From: Colletes latitarsis
Lineage: Eukaryota; Arthropoda; Insecta; Hymenoptera; Colletidae
NCBI RefSeq assembly: GCF_051014445.1
Contig: NC_135144.1
Location: 2,418,001 to 2,482,000 of the forward strand
Direction of reading: 5' to 3'
DNA length: 64,000 bases
A program made the translations under genes and the position numbers. The notes under the pieces were generated by a model that searched no databases, was not told the DNA's origin, and saw only the letters and a program-made list of their open reading frames with translations. Below, piece by piece: positions 17,069 to 30,993 of this stretch. How positions within the stretch are numbered: the stretch's first letter is position 1; every line of letters begins with the position of its first letter.

Positions 17069-19180
17069 GCGAGATGCGGGCATAACCCAGAACTAACCCA
17101 GACCTAACCAGTGTTATCCTTTAAAATGTGGATCGAAACCACGTTTAATTGACTGTTTCAATGTGGTACCACATTACTACGTGATTCAAGCCCGAAAAGA
17201 CCCAGGATCTGGCCAACAAGTTTGCGAAGAAAGCAAAATCATGAGCCAGATGCGGGCATAACCCAGACCTAACCCAGACCTAACCGGTGTTACCGACTAA
17301 AATATTGGTCGGAACCAGGTTTAATTGTCTGTGTCATTGTGGTACCACATAACTACGTGATTGAAACCAGAGGAAACCAAGGATCCGGCCAACAAAAATG
17401 CGGAAAAGGCAAAATCATGCGTCAGATGCTGGCATAACCCAGACCTCACCCAGACCTAACCGGTGTTACCGACTAAAATACTGACCGAATCCAGGTTTAA
17501 TTGACTGTTACTGTGTGGTACCACATTACTACGTGATACAAACCCGAAAATTCCCAGGATCTGGCCAACAACTATGCGAAGAAGGCAAAATCATGAGCCA
17601 GATGCGGGCATAACCCAGACCTAACCCAGACCTAACCGGTGTTATCCACTAAAATATTGATCGAAACCAAGTTTAATCGACTGTTTCAGTGTGGTACAAC
17701 ATTAGTACGTGATACAAACCCGGAAATTCCCAGGATCTGGCCAACAACTATGCGAAGAAGGCAAAATCATGAGCGAGATGCGGGCATAACCCAGACCTAA
17801 CCCAGACCTAACCGGTGTTATCCTTTAAAATATTGATCGAAACCAGGTTTAATTGTCTGTTTCATTGTGGTACCACATTGCTACGTGATTGAAACCAGAG
17901 AAAACCAAGGATCCGGCCAACAAGAATGCGGAAAATGCAAAATCATGAGTCAGATGCTGGCATAACCCAGACCTAACCCAAACCTAACCGGTGTTATCCT
18001 CTAAAATATTGATCGAATCCAGGTTTAGTTGACTGTTACTGTGTGGTACCACATTACTACGTGATACAAACCCGAAAATTCCCAGGATCTGGTCAACAAC
18101 TATGCGAAGAAGGCAAAATCATGAGCGAGATGCGGGCATAACCCAGAACTAACCCAGACCTAACCAGTGTTATCCTTTAAAATGTGGATCGAAACCACGT
18201 TTAATTGACTGTTTCAATGTGGTACCACATTACTACGTGATTCAAGCCCGAAAAGACCCAGGATCTGGCCAACAAGTTTGCGAAGAAAGCAAAATCATGA
18301 GCCAGATGCGGGCATAACCCAGACCTAACCCAGACCTAACCGGTGTTACCGACTAAAATATTGGTCGGAACCAGGTTTAATTGTCTGTGTCATTGTGGTA
18401 CCACATAACTACGTGATTGAAACCAGAGGAAACCAAGGATCCGGCCAACAAAAATGCGGAAAAGGCAAAATCATGCGTCAGATGCTGGCATAACCCAGAC
18501 CTCACCCAGACCTAACCGGTGTTACCGACTAAAATACTGACCGAATCCAGGTTTAATTGACTGTTACTGTGTGGTACCACATTACTACGTGATACAAACC
18601 CGAAAATTCCCAGGATCTGGCCAACAACTATGCGAAGAAGGCAAAATCATGAGCCAGATGCGGGCATAACCCAGACCTAACCCAGACCTAACCGGTGTTA
18701 TCCTCTAAAATATTGATCGAAACCAAGTTTAATCGACTGTTTCAGTGTGGTACAACATTAGTACGTGATACAAACCCGGAAATTCCCAGGATCTGGCCAA
18801 CAACTATGCGAAGAAGGCAAAATCATGAGCGAGATGCGGGCATAACCCAGACCTAACCCAGACCTAACCGGTGTTATCCTTTAAAATATTGATCGAAACC
18901 AGGTTTAATTGTCTGTTTCATTGTGGTACCACATTGCTACGTGATTGAAACCAGAGAAAACCAAGGATCCGGCCAACAAGAATGCGGAAAAGGCAAAATC
19001 ATGAGTCAGATGCTGGCATAACCCAGACCTAACCCAAACCTAACCGGTGTTATCCTCTAAAATATTGATCGAATCCAGGTTTAGTTGACTGTTACTGTGT
19101 GGTACCACATTACTACGTGATACAAACCCGAAAATTCCCAGGATCTGGTCAACAACTATGCGAAGAAGGCAAAATCATGA
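17069..19180. repeat. Tandem duplication of six monomers (2 x 1,056 bp)
   Basis: The segment starting GCGAGATGCGGGCATAACCC at 17,069 recurs at 18,125, an offset of 6 x 176. Shared private variants include CCCAGAACTAACCC, GAAACCACGTTTAATTG and TGTCTGTGTCATTG. The junction lies in the conserved stretch CTATGCGAAGAAGGC/AAAATCATGAG. It lies directly beside the retrotransposon's right flank. Confidence 0.85.
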
Positions 19181-20640
19181 GCCAGATGCGGGCATAACCC
19201 AGACCTAACCCAGACCTAACCAGTGTTATCCTTTAAAATGTGGATCGAAACCAGGTTTAATTGACTGTTTCAATGTGGTACCACATTACTACGTGACTCA
19301 AACCCGAAAAAACCCAGGATCTGGCCAACAAGTTTGCGAAGAAAGCAAAATCATGAGCCAGATGCCGGCATAACCCAGACCTAACCCAGACCTAACCGGT
19401 GTTACCGACTAAAATATTGGTCGGAACCAGGTTTAATTGTCTGCTTCAGTGAGGTGTCACTTTACTACGTGTTTCAAACCAGAGAAAACCAAGGATCTGG
19501 CCAACAAGAATGCGGAAAAGGCAAAATCATGAGCCAGATGGGGGCACAACCCAGACCTAACCCAGACCTAACCAGTGTTATCCTTTAAAATGTGGATCGA
19601 AACCAGGTTTAATTGACTGTTTCAATGCGGTACCACATTACTACGTGACTCAAACCCGAAAAAACCCAGGATCTGGCCAACAAGTTTGCGAAGAAAGCAA
19701 AATCATGAGCCAGATGCCGGCATAACCCAGACCTAACCCAGACCTAACCGGTGTTATCCTTTAAAATATTGATCGAAACCAGGTTTAATTGTCTGTTTCA
19801 TTGTGGTACCACATTGCTACGTGATTGAAACCAGAGAAAACCAAGGATCCGGCCAACAAGAATGCGGAAAAGGCAAAATCATGAGTCAGATGCTGGCATA
19901 ACCCAGACCTCACCCAGACCTAACCGGTGTTACCGACTAAAATACTGACCGAATCCAGGTTTAATTGACTGTTACTGTGTGGTACCACATTACTACGTTA
20001 TTCGAACCCGGAAATTCCCAGGATCTGAGCAACAAGTATCCGAAGAAGGGAGAATCATGAGCCAGTTGCGGGCATAACCGAGACCTAACCCAAACCTAAC
20101 CGGTGTTATCCTCTAAAATATTGTTCGAAACCAAGTTTAATCGACTGTTTCAGTGTGGTACAACATTAGTACGTGATACAAACCCGGAAATTCCCAGGAT
20201 CTGGCCAACAACTATGCGAAGAAGGCAAAATCATGAGCGAGATGCGGGCATAACCCAGACCTAACCCAGACCTAACCAGTGTTATCCTTTAAAATGTGGA
20301 TCGAAACCAGGTTTAATTGACTGTTTCAATGTGGTACCACATTACTACGTGATTCAAACCCGAAAAAAGCCAGGAGCTGGCCAACAAGTTTGCGAAGAAA
20401 GCAAAATCATGAGCCAAATGTGGGCATAACCCAGACCTAACCCAGACCTAACCGGTGTTACCGACTAAAATACTGACCGAATCCAGGTTTAATTGACAGT
20501 TTCAGTGAGGTGTCACATTACTACGTGTTTCAAACCAGAGAAAACCAAGGATCTGGCCAACAAGAATGGGGAAAAGGCAAAATCATGAGTCAGATGCTGG
20601 CATAACCCAGACCTCACCCAGACCTAACCGGTGTTACCGA
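18487..20640. repeat. Large-scale repeat, copy 1 (period about 7.37 kb)
   Basis: This block matches about 25,860-28,010. A rare variant, CTGCTTCAGTGAGG, marks both copies (19,442 and 26,813; offset 7,371 bp). It shows organisation above the 23-26-monomer level. The boundaries are approximate. Confidence 0.7.
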
Positions 20641-21736
20641 CTAAAATACTGACCGAATCCAGGTTTAATTGACTGTTACTGTGTGGTACCACATTACTAC
20701 GTTATTCGAACCCGGAAATTCCCAGGATCTGAGCAACAAGTATGCGAAGAAGGGAGAATCATGAGCCAGTTGCGGGCATAACCGAGACCTAACCCAAACC
20801 TAACCGGTGTTATCCTCTAAAATATTGATCGAATCCAGGTTTAGTTGACTGTTACTGTGTGGTACCACATTACTACGTGATACAAACCCGAAAATTCCCA
20901 GGATCTGGTCAACAACTATGCGAAGAAGGCAAAATCATGAGCCAGATGCGGGCATAACCCAGACCTAACCCAGACCTAACCAGTGTTATCCTTTAAAATG
21001 TGGATCGAAACCAGGTTTAATTGACTGTTTCCATGTGGTACCACATTACTACGTGACTCAAACCCGAAAAAACCCAGGATCTGGCCAACAAGTTTGCGAA
21101 GAAAGCAAAATCATGAGCCAGATGCCGGCATAACCCAGACCTAACCCAGACCTAACCGGTGTTACCGACTAAAATATTGGTCGGAACCAGGTTTAATTGT
21201 CTGTTCCAGTGAGGTGTCACTTTACTACGTGTTTCAAACCAGAGAAAACCAAGGATCTGGCCAACGAGAATGCGGAAAAGGCAAAATCATGAGCCAGATG
21301 GGGGCATAACCCAGACCTAACCCAGACCTAACCAGTGTTATCCTTTAAAATGTGGATCGAAACCAGGTTTAATTGACTGTTTCAATGTGGTACCACATTA
21401 CTACGTGACTCAAGCCCGAAAAAACCCAGGATCTGGCCAACAAGTTTGCGAAGAAAGCAAAATCATGAGCCAGATGCCGGCATAACCCAGACCTAACCCA
21501 GACCTAACCGGTGTTACCGACTAAAATACTGACCGAATCCAGGTTTAATTGTCTGTTACTGTGTGGTACCTCAATACTACGTTATTCATACCCCGAAATT
21601 CCCAGGATCTGACCAACAAGTATGCGAAGAAGGCAAAATCATGAGCCAGATGTGGGCATAACCCAGACCTAACCCAGACCTAACCGGTGTTATCCTCTAA
21701 AATATTGATCGAAACCAAGTTTAATCGACTGTTTCA

Positions 21737-21750
21737 GTGTGGTACAACAT
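21737..21750 (+). other. Paralogous empty site of the retrotransposon insertion
   Basis: GTGTGGTACAACAT occurs here once, uninterrupted, inside a block that matches both flanks of the element. The left flank aligns at an offset of 10,784 bp from about 8,870. The right flank aligns at 4,752 bp (27 x 176) to about 17,447. Private variants of both flanks are present, for example GGTACCTCAATACTACG, CATACCCCGAAATT and GAAACCACG. The block shows the pre-insertion structure. Confidence 0.88.
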
Positions 21751-23620
21751 TAGTACGTGATACAAACCCGGAAATTCCCAGGATCTGGCCAACAACTATG
21801 CGAAGAAGGCAAAATCATGAGCGAGATGCGGGCATAACCCAGAACTAACCCAGACCTAACCAGTGTTATCCTTTAAAATGTGGATCGAAACCACGTTTAA
21901 TTGACTGTTTCAATGTGGTACCACATTACTACGTGATTCAAGCCCGAAAAGACCCAGGATCTGGCCAACAAGTTTGCGAAGAAAGCAAAATCATGAGCCA
22001 GATGCGGGCATAACCCAGACCTAACCCAGACCTAACCGGTGTTACCGACTAAAATATTGGTCGGAACCAGGTTTAATTGTCTGTGTCATTGTGGTACCAC
22101 ATAACTACGTGATTGAAACCAGAGGAAACCAAGGATCCGGCCAACAAAAATGCGGAAAAGGCAAAATCATGCGTCAGATGCTGGCATAACCCAGACCTAA
22201 CCCGGACCTAACCGGTGTTACCGACTAAAATACTGACATAATCCAGGTTTAATTTTCTGTTACTGTGTGGTACCACATTACTACGTTATTCAAACCCGGA
22301 AATTTCCAGGATCTGACCAACAAGTATGCGAAGAAGGCAAAATCATGAGCCAGATGTGGGCATAACCCAGACCTAACCCAGACCTAACCGGTTTTATCCT
22401 CTAAAATGTGGATCGAAACCAGGATTAATTGACTGTTTCAATGTGGTACCACATTACTACGTGATTCATATCCAAAAAAACCCAGGATCTGGCCAACAAC
22501 TATGCGAGGAAGGCAAAATCATGAGCCTGATGTGGGCATAACCCAGACCTAACCCAGACCTAACCGGTTTTATCCTCTAAAATATTGATCGAAACCAGGT
22601 TTAATTGACTGTTTCAACGTGGTACCACATTACTACGTGATTCAAACTCTAAAAAACCCAGGATCTGGCCAACAAGTATGCGAAGAAGGCAAAATCATGA
22701 GCCAGATGCGGGCATAACCCAGACCTAGCCCAGACCTAACCGGTGTTACCGACTAAAATACTGACCGAATCCAGGTTTAATTGACTGTTACTGTGTGGTA
22801 CCACATTACTACGTTATTCAAACCCGGAAATTCCCAGGATCTGGCCAACAACTATGCGAAGAAGGCAAAATCATGAACCAGATGCGGGCATAACCCAGAC
22901 CTAACCCAGACCTAACCGGTGTTATCCTCTAAAATATTGATCAAATCCAGGTTTAATTGACTGTTACTGTGTGGTACCACATTACTACGTGACTCAAACC
23001 CGAAAAAACCCAGGATCTGGCCAACAAGTTTGCGAAGAAAGCAAAATCATGAGCCAGATGCCGGCATAACCCAGACCTAACCCAGACCTAACCGGTGTTA
23101 TCCTTTAAAATATTGATCGAAACCAGGTTTAATTGTCTGTTTCATTGTGGTACCACATTACTACGTGATTGAAACCAGAGAAAACCAAGGATCCGGCCAA
23201 CAAGAATGCGGAAAAGGCAAAATCATGAGTCAGATGCTGGCATAACCCAGACTTCACCCAGACCTAACCGGTGTTACCGACTAAAATACTGACCGAATCC
23301 AGGTTTAATTGACTGTTACTGTGTGGTACCACATTACTACGTTATTCGAACCCGGAAATTCCCAGGATCTGAGCAACAAGTATGCGAAGAAGGGAGAATC
23401 ATGAGCCAGTTGCGGGCATAACCGAGACCTAACCCAAACCTAACCGGTGTTATCCTCTAAAATATTGATCGAAACCAAGTTTAATCGACTGTTTCAGTGT
23501 GGTACAACATTAGTACGTGATACAAACCCGGAAATTCCCAGGATCTGGCCAACAACTATGCGAAGAAGGCAAAATCATGAGCGAGATGTGGGCATAACCC
23601 AGACCTAACCCAGACCTAAC

Positions 23621-25870
23621 CGGTGTTACCGACTAAAATACTGACCGAATCCAGGTTTAATTGACAGTTTCAGTGAGGTGTCACATTACTACGTGTTTCA
23701 AACCAGAGAAAACCAAGGATCTGGCCAACAAGAATGCGGAAAAGGCAAAATCATGAGCCAGATGCGGGCATAACCCAGACCTAACCCAGACCTAACCAGT
23801 GTTATCCTTTAAAATGTGGATCGAAACCAGGTTTAATTGACTGTTTCCATGTGGTACCACATTACTACGTGACTCAAACCCGAAAAAACCCAGGATCTGG
23901 CCAACAAGTTTGCGAAGAAAGCAAAATCATGAGCCTGATGCCGGCATAACCCAGACCTAACCGGTGTTACCGACTAAAATATTGGTCGGAACCAGGTTTA
24001 ATTGTCTGTTCCAGTGAGGTGTCACTTTACTACGTGTTTCAAACCAGAGAAAACCAAGGATCCGGCCAACAAAAATGCGGAAAAGGCAAAATCATGCGTC
24101 AGATGCTGGCATAACCCAGACCTAACCCGGACCTAACCGGTGTTACCGACTAAAATACTGACATAATCCAGGTTTAATTTTCTGTTACTGTGTGGTACCA
24201 CATTACTACGTTATTCAAACCCGGGAATTCCCAGGATCTGACCAACAAGTATGCGAAGAAGGCAAAATCATGAGCCAGATGTGGGCATAACCCTGACCTA
24301 ACCCAGACCTAACCGGTTTTATCCTCTAAAATGTGGGTCGAAACCAGGATTAATTGACTGTTTCAATGTGGTACCACATTACTACGTGATTCAAATCCAA
24401 AAAAACCCAGGATCTGGCCAACAACTATGCGAGGAAGGCAAAATCATGAGCCTGATGTGGGCGTATCCCAGACCTAACCCAGACCTAACCGGTTTTATCC
24501 TCTAAAATATTGATCGAAACCAGGTTTAATTGACTGTTTCAACGTGGTACCACATTACTACGTGATTCAAACTCTAAAAAACCCAGGATCTGGCCAACAA
24601 GTATGCGAAGAAGGCAAAATCATGAGCCAGATGCGGGCATAACCCAGACCTAACCCAGACCTAACCGGTGTTACCGACTAAAATACTGACCGAATCCAGG
24701 TTTAATTGACTGTTACTGTGTGGTACCACATTACTACGTGATTGAAACCAGAGGAAACCAAGGATCCGGCCAACAAGAATGCGGAAAAGGCAAAATCATG
24801 CGTCAGATGCTGCCATAACCCAGACCTAACGCAGACCTAACCGGTGTTACCGACTAAAATACTGACCTAATCCAGGTTTAATTTTCTGTTACTGTGTGGT
24901 ACCACATTACTACGTTATTCAAACCCGGAAATTCCCAGGATCTGGCCAACAACTATGCGAAGAAGGCAAAATCATGAACCAGATGCGGGCATAACCCAGA
25001 CCTAACCCAGAGCTAACCGGTGTTATCCTCTAAAATATTGATCGAATCCAGGTTTAATTGACTGTTACTGTGTGGTACCACATTACTACGTGATACAAAC
25101 CCGAAAACTCCCAGGATCTGGCCAACAAGTATGCGAAGAAGGCAAAATCATGAGCCAGATGCGGGCATAATCCAGACCTAACCCAGACCTAACCGGTGTC
25201 ATCCTCTAAAATATTGATCGAAACCAAGTTTAATCGACTGTTTCAGTATGGTACAACATTACTACGTGATTCAAACGCGAAAAAAACCCAGGATCTGGCC
25301 AACAAGTATGCGAAGAAGGCAAAATCATGAGCCAGATGCGGGCATAACCCAGACCTAACCCAGACCTAACCGGTGTTATCCTCCAAAATATTGATCGAAT
25401 CCAGGTATAATTGACTGTTACTGTGTGGTACCACATTATTACGTGATACAAACCCGAAAATTCCCAGGATCTGGTCAACAACTATGCGAAGAAGGCAAAA
25501 TCATGAGCCAGATGCGGGCATAACCCAGACCTAACCCAGACCTAACCAGTGTTATCCTTTAAAATGTGGATCGAAACCAGGTTTAATTGACTGTTTCAAT
25601 GTGGTACCACATTACTACGTGATACAAACCCGAAAAAAGCCAGGATCTGGCCAACAAGTTTGCGAAGAAAGCAAAATCATGAGCCAAATGTCGGCATAAC
25701 CCAGACCTAACCGGTGTTACCGACTAAAATACTGACCGAATCCAGGTTTAATTGACTGTTTCAGTGAGGTGTCACATTACTACGTGTTTCAAACCAGAGA
25801 AAACCAAGGATCTGGCCAACTAGAATGCGGAAAAGGCAAAATCATGAGTCAGATGCTGGCATAACTCAGA
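23621..25870. repeat. Further copy of the left-arm higher-order repeat
   Basis: This matches about 2,101-4,740 of HOR copy 1, including the monomers missing from copy 2 (GTCATCCTCTAAAATATTG, GTTATCCTCCAAAATATTG, AATCCAGAGCTAACC variants). Two junctions, at about 23,950 and 25,700, have one telomere-like unit where the left-arm counterparts (about 2,780-2,812 and 4,540-4,565) have two. Some monomers near 23,760 are missing compared with copy 1. Confidence 0.75.
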
Positions 25871-28010
25871 CCTCACCCAGACCTAACCGGTGTTACCGAC
25901 TAAAATACTGACCGAATCCAGGTTTAATTGACTGTTACTGTGTGGTACCACATTACTACGTGATACAAACCCGAAAATTCCCAGGATCTGGCCAACAACT
26001 ATGCGAAGAAGGCAAAATCATGAGCCAGATGCGGGCATAACCCAGACCTAACCCAGACCTAACCGGTGTTATCCTCTAAAATATTGATCGAAACCAAGTT
26101 TAATCGACTGTTTCAGTGTGGTACAACATTAGTACGTGATACAAACCCGGAAATTCCCAGGATCTGGCCAACAACTATGCGAAGAAGGCAAAATCATGAG
26201 CGAGATGCGGGCATAACCCAGACCTAACCCAGACCTAACCGGTGTTATCCTTTAAAATATTGATCGAAACCAGGTTTAATTGTCTGTTTCATTGTGGTAC
26301 CACATTGCTACGTGATTGAAACCAGAGAAAACCAAGGATCCGGCCAACAAGAATGCGGAAAAGGCAAAATCATGAGTCAGATGCTGGCATAACCCAGACC
26401 TAACCCAAACCTAACCGGTGTTATCCTCTAAAATATTGATCGAATCCAGGTTTAGTTGACTGTTACTGTGTGGTACCACATTACTACGTGATACAAACCC
26501 GAAAATTCCCAGGATCTGGTCAACAACTATGCGAAGAAGGCAAAATCATGAGCCAGATGCGGGCATAACCCAGACCTAACCCAGACCTAACCAGTGTTAT
26601 CCTTTAAAATGTGGATCGAAACCAGGTTTAATTGACTGTTTCAATGTGGTACCACATTACTACGTGACTCAAACCCGAAAAAACCCAGGATCTGGCCAAC
26701 AAGTTTGCGAAGAAAGCAAAATCATGAGCCAGATGCCGGCATAACCCAGACCTAACCCAGACCTAACCGGTGTTACCGACTAAAATATTGGTCGGAACCA
26801 GGTTTAATTGTCTGCTTCAGTGAGGTGTCACTTTACTACGTGTTTCAAACCAGAGAAAACCAAGGATCTGGCCAACAAGAATGCGGAAAAGGCAAAATCA
26901 TGAGCCAGATGGGGGCACAACCCAGACCTAACCCAGACCTAACTAGTGTTATCCTTTAAAATGTGGATCGAAACCAGGTTTAATTGACTGTTTCAATGCG
27001 GTACCACATTACTACGTGACTCAAACCCGAAAAAACCCAGGATCTGGCCAACAAGTTTGCGAAGAAAGCAAAATCATGAGCCAGATGCCGGCATAACCCA
27101 GACCTAACCCAGACCTAACCGGTGTTATCCTTTAAAATATTGATCGAAACCAGGTTTAATTGTCTGTTTCATTGTGGTACCACATTGCTACGTGATTGAA
27201 ACCAGAGAAAACCAAGGATCCGGCCAACAAGAATGCGGAAAAGGCAAAATCATGAGTCAGATGCTGGCATAACCCAGACCTCACCCAGACCTAACCGGTG
27301 TTACCGACTAAAATACTGACCGAATCCAGGTTTAATTGACTGTTACTGTGTGGTACCACATTACTACGTTATTCGAACCCGGAAATTCCCAGGATCTGAG
27401 CAACAAGTATGCGAAGAAGGGAGAATCATGAGCCAGTTGCGGGCATAACCGAGACCTAACCCAAACCTAACCGGTGTTATCCTCTAAAATATTGATCGAA
27501 ACCAAGTTTAATCGACTGTTTCAGTGTGGTACAACATTAGTACGTGATACAAACCCGGAAATTCCCAGGATCTGGCCAACAACTATGCGAAGAAGGCAAA
27601 ATCATGAGCGAGATGCGGGCATAACCCAGACCTAACCCAGACCTAACCAGTGTTATCCTTTAAAATGTGGATCGAAACCAGGTTTAATTGACTGTTTCAA
27701 TGTGGTACCACATTACTACGTGATTCAAACCCGAAAAAAGCCAGGAGCTGGCCAACAAGTTTGCGAAGAAAGCAAAATCATGAGCCAAATGTGGGCATAA
27801 CCCAGACCTAACCCAGACCTAACCGGTGTTACCGACTAAAATACTGACCGAATCCAGGTTTAATTGACAGTTTCAGTGAGGTGTCACATTACTACGTGTT
27901 TCAAACCAGAGAAAACCAAGGATCTGGCCAACAAGAATGCGGAAAAGGCAAAATCATGAGTCAGATGCTGGCATAACCCAGACCTCACCCAGACCTAACC
28001 GGTGTTACCG
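25860..28010. repeat. Large-scale repeat, copy 2 (period about 7.37 kb)
   Basis: This is the counterpart of about 18,487-20,640, with the same order of monomers and the shared CTGCTTCAG variant. The left edge joins the preceding block within a monomer at about 25,860. Confidence 0.7.
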
Positions 28011-30930
28011 ACTAAAATACTGACCGAATCCAGGTTTAATTTTCTGTTACTGTGTGGTACCACATTACTACGTTATTCAAACCCGGAAATTTCCAGGATC
28101 TGACCAACAAGTATGCGAAGAAGGCAAAATCATGAGCCAGATGCGGGCATAACCCAGAACTAACCCAGACCTAACCAGTGTTATCCTTTAAAATGTGGAT
28201 CGAAACCACGTTTAATTGACTGTTTCAATGTGGTACCACATTACTACGTGATTCAAGCCCGAAAAGACCCAGGATCTGGCCAACAAGTTTGCGAAGAAAG
28301 CAAAATCATGAGCCAGATGCGGGCATAACCCAGACCTAACCCAGACCTAACCGGTGTTACCGACTAAAATATTGGACGGAACCAGGTTTAATTGTCTGTG
28401 TCATTGTGGTACCACATAACTACGTGATTGAAACCAGAGGAAACCAAGGATCCGGCCAACAAAAATGCGGAAAAGGCAAAATCATGCGTCAGATGCTGGC
28501 ATAACCCAGACCTAACCCGGACCTAACCGGTGTTACCGACTAAAATACTGACATAATCCAGGTTTAATTTTCTGTTACTGTGTGGTACCACATTACTACG
28601 TTATTCAAACCCGGAAATTTCCAGGATCTGACCAACAAGTATGCGAAGAAGGCAAAATCATGAGCCTGATGTGGGCGTATCCCAGACCTAACCCAGACCT
28701 AACCGGTTTTATCCTCTAAAATATTGATCGAAACCAGGTTTAATTGACTGTTTCAACGTGGTACCACATTACTACGTGATTCAAACTCTAAAAAACCCAG
28801 GATCTGGCCAACAAGTATGCGAAGAAGGCAAAATCATGAGCCAGATGCGGGCATAACCCAGACCTAACCCAGACCTAACCGGTGTTACCGACTAAAATAC
28901 TGACCGAATCCAGGTTTAATTGACTGTTACTGTGTGGTACCACATTACTACGTGATTGAAACCAGAGGAAACCAAGGATCCGGCCAACAAGAATGCGGAA
29001 AAGGCAAAATCATGCGTCAGATGCTGCCATAAGCCAGACCTAACGCAGACCTAACCGGTGTTACCGACTAAAATACTGACCTAATCCAGGTTTAATTTTC
29101 TGTTACTGTGTGGTACCACATTACTACGTTATTCAAACCCGGAAATTCCCAGGATCTGGCCAACAACTATGCGAAGAAGGCAAAATCATGAACCAGATGC
29201 GGGCATAACCCAGACCTAACCCAGACCTAACCGGTGTCATCCTCTAAAATATTGATCGAAACCAAGTTTAATCGACTGTTTCAGTGTGGTACAACATTAC
29301 TACGTGATTCAAACGCGAAAAAAACCCAGGATCTGGCCAACAAGTATGCGAAGAAGGCAAAATCATGAGCCAGATGCGGGCATAACCCAGACCTAACCCA
29401 GACCTAACCGGAGTTACCGACTAAAATATTGGTCGGAACCAGGTTTAATTGTCTGTGACATTGTGGTACCACATAACTACGTGATTGAAACCAGAGGAAA
29501 CCAAGGATCCGGCCAACAAAAATGCGGAAAAGGCAAAATCATGCGTCAGATGCTGGCATAACCCAGACCTAACCCGGACCTAACCGGTGTTACCGACTAA
29601 AATACTGACATAATCCAGGTTTAATTTTCTGTTACTGTGTGGTACCACATTACTACGTTATTCAAACCCGGAAATTCCCAGGATCTGACCAACAAGTATG
29701 CGAAGAAGGCAAAATCATGAGCCAGATGTGGGCATAACCCAGACCCAACCCAGACCTAACCGGTTTTATCCTCTAAAATGTGGATCGAAACCAGGATTAA
29801 TTGACTGTTTCAATGTGGTACCACATTACAACGTGATTCAAAATCTAAAAAACCCAGGATCTGGCCAACAAGTATGCGAAGAAGGCAAAATCATGAGCCA
29901 GATGCGGGCATAACCCAGACCTAACCCAGACCTAGCCGGTGTTATACTCTAAAATATTGATCGAATCCAAGTGTAACGGACTGTTTCTGTGTGGTACCAC
30001 ATTACTGCGTGATTCAAACCCGGAAAAACCCAGGATCTGGCCAACAAGATTGCGGAAAAGGCAAAATCATGAGCCAGATGGGGGCATAACCCAGACCTAA
30101 GCCAGACCTAACCGGTGTTACCGACTAAAATATTGGTCGGAACCAGGTTTAATTGTCTGTTTCAGTGAGGTGTCACTTTACTACGTGTTTCAAACCAGAG
30201 AAAACCAAGGATCTGGCCAACAAGAATGCGGAAAAGGCAAAATCATGAGCCAGGTGCGGGCATAACCCAGACCTAAGCCAGACTTAACCGGTGTTACCGA
30301 CTAAAATATTGGTCGGAACCAGGTTTAATTGTCTGTTTCAGTGAGGTGTCACTTTACTACGTGTTTCAAACCAGAGAAAACCAAGGATCTGGCCAACAAG
30401 AATGCGGAAAAGGCAAAATCATGAGCCAGATGGGGGCATAACCCAGACCTAACCCAGACCTAACCTGTGTTTTCCTTTAAAATAATGGATCGAAACCAGG
30501 TTTAATTGTCTGTTTCATTGTGGTACCACATAACTACGTGATTGAAACCAGAGAAAACCAAGGATCCGGCCAACAAGAATGCGGAAAAGGCAAAATCATG
30601 AGTCAGATGCTGGCATAAGCCAGACCTAACCCAGACCTAACCGGTGTTACCGACTAAAATACTGACCGAATCCAGGTTTAATTGTCTGTTACTGTGTGGT
30701 ACCACAATACTACGTTATTCAAACCCCGAAATTCCCAGGATCTGACCAACAAGTATGCGAAGAAGGCAAAATCATGAGCCAGATGTGGGCATAACCCAGG
30801 CCAAACCCAGACCTAACCGGTGTTATTCTCTAAAATATTGATCGAAACCAAGTTTAATCGACTGTTTCAGTGTGGTACAACATTAGTACGTGATACAAAC
30901 CCGGAAATTCCCGGGATCTGGCCAACAAGT
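27824..30930. repeat. 18-monomer segmental duplication, copy 1
   Basis: This recurs from 30,994 at a constant offset of 3,170 bp (18 x 176 + 2). Private variants recur in order: ATTGGACGGAACC (about 28,370/31,540), CTGTGACATTGTGG (about 29,453/32,623) and CTAGCCGGTGTTATACTC. I saw hardly any differences, so the copying is recent. Confidence 0.88.
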
Positions 30931-30993
30931 TTGCGAAGAAAGCAAAATCATGAGCCAGATGCGGGCATAACCCAGACCTAACCCAGACCTAAC

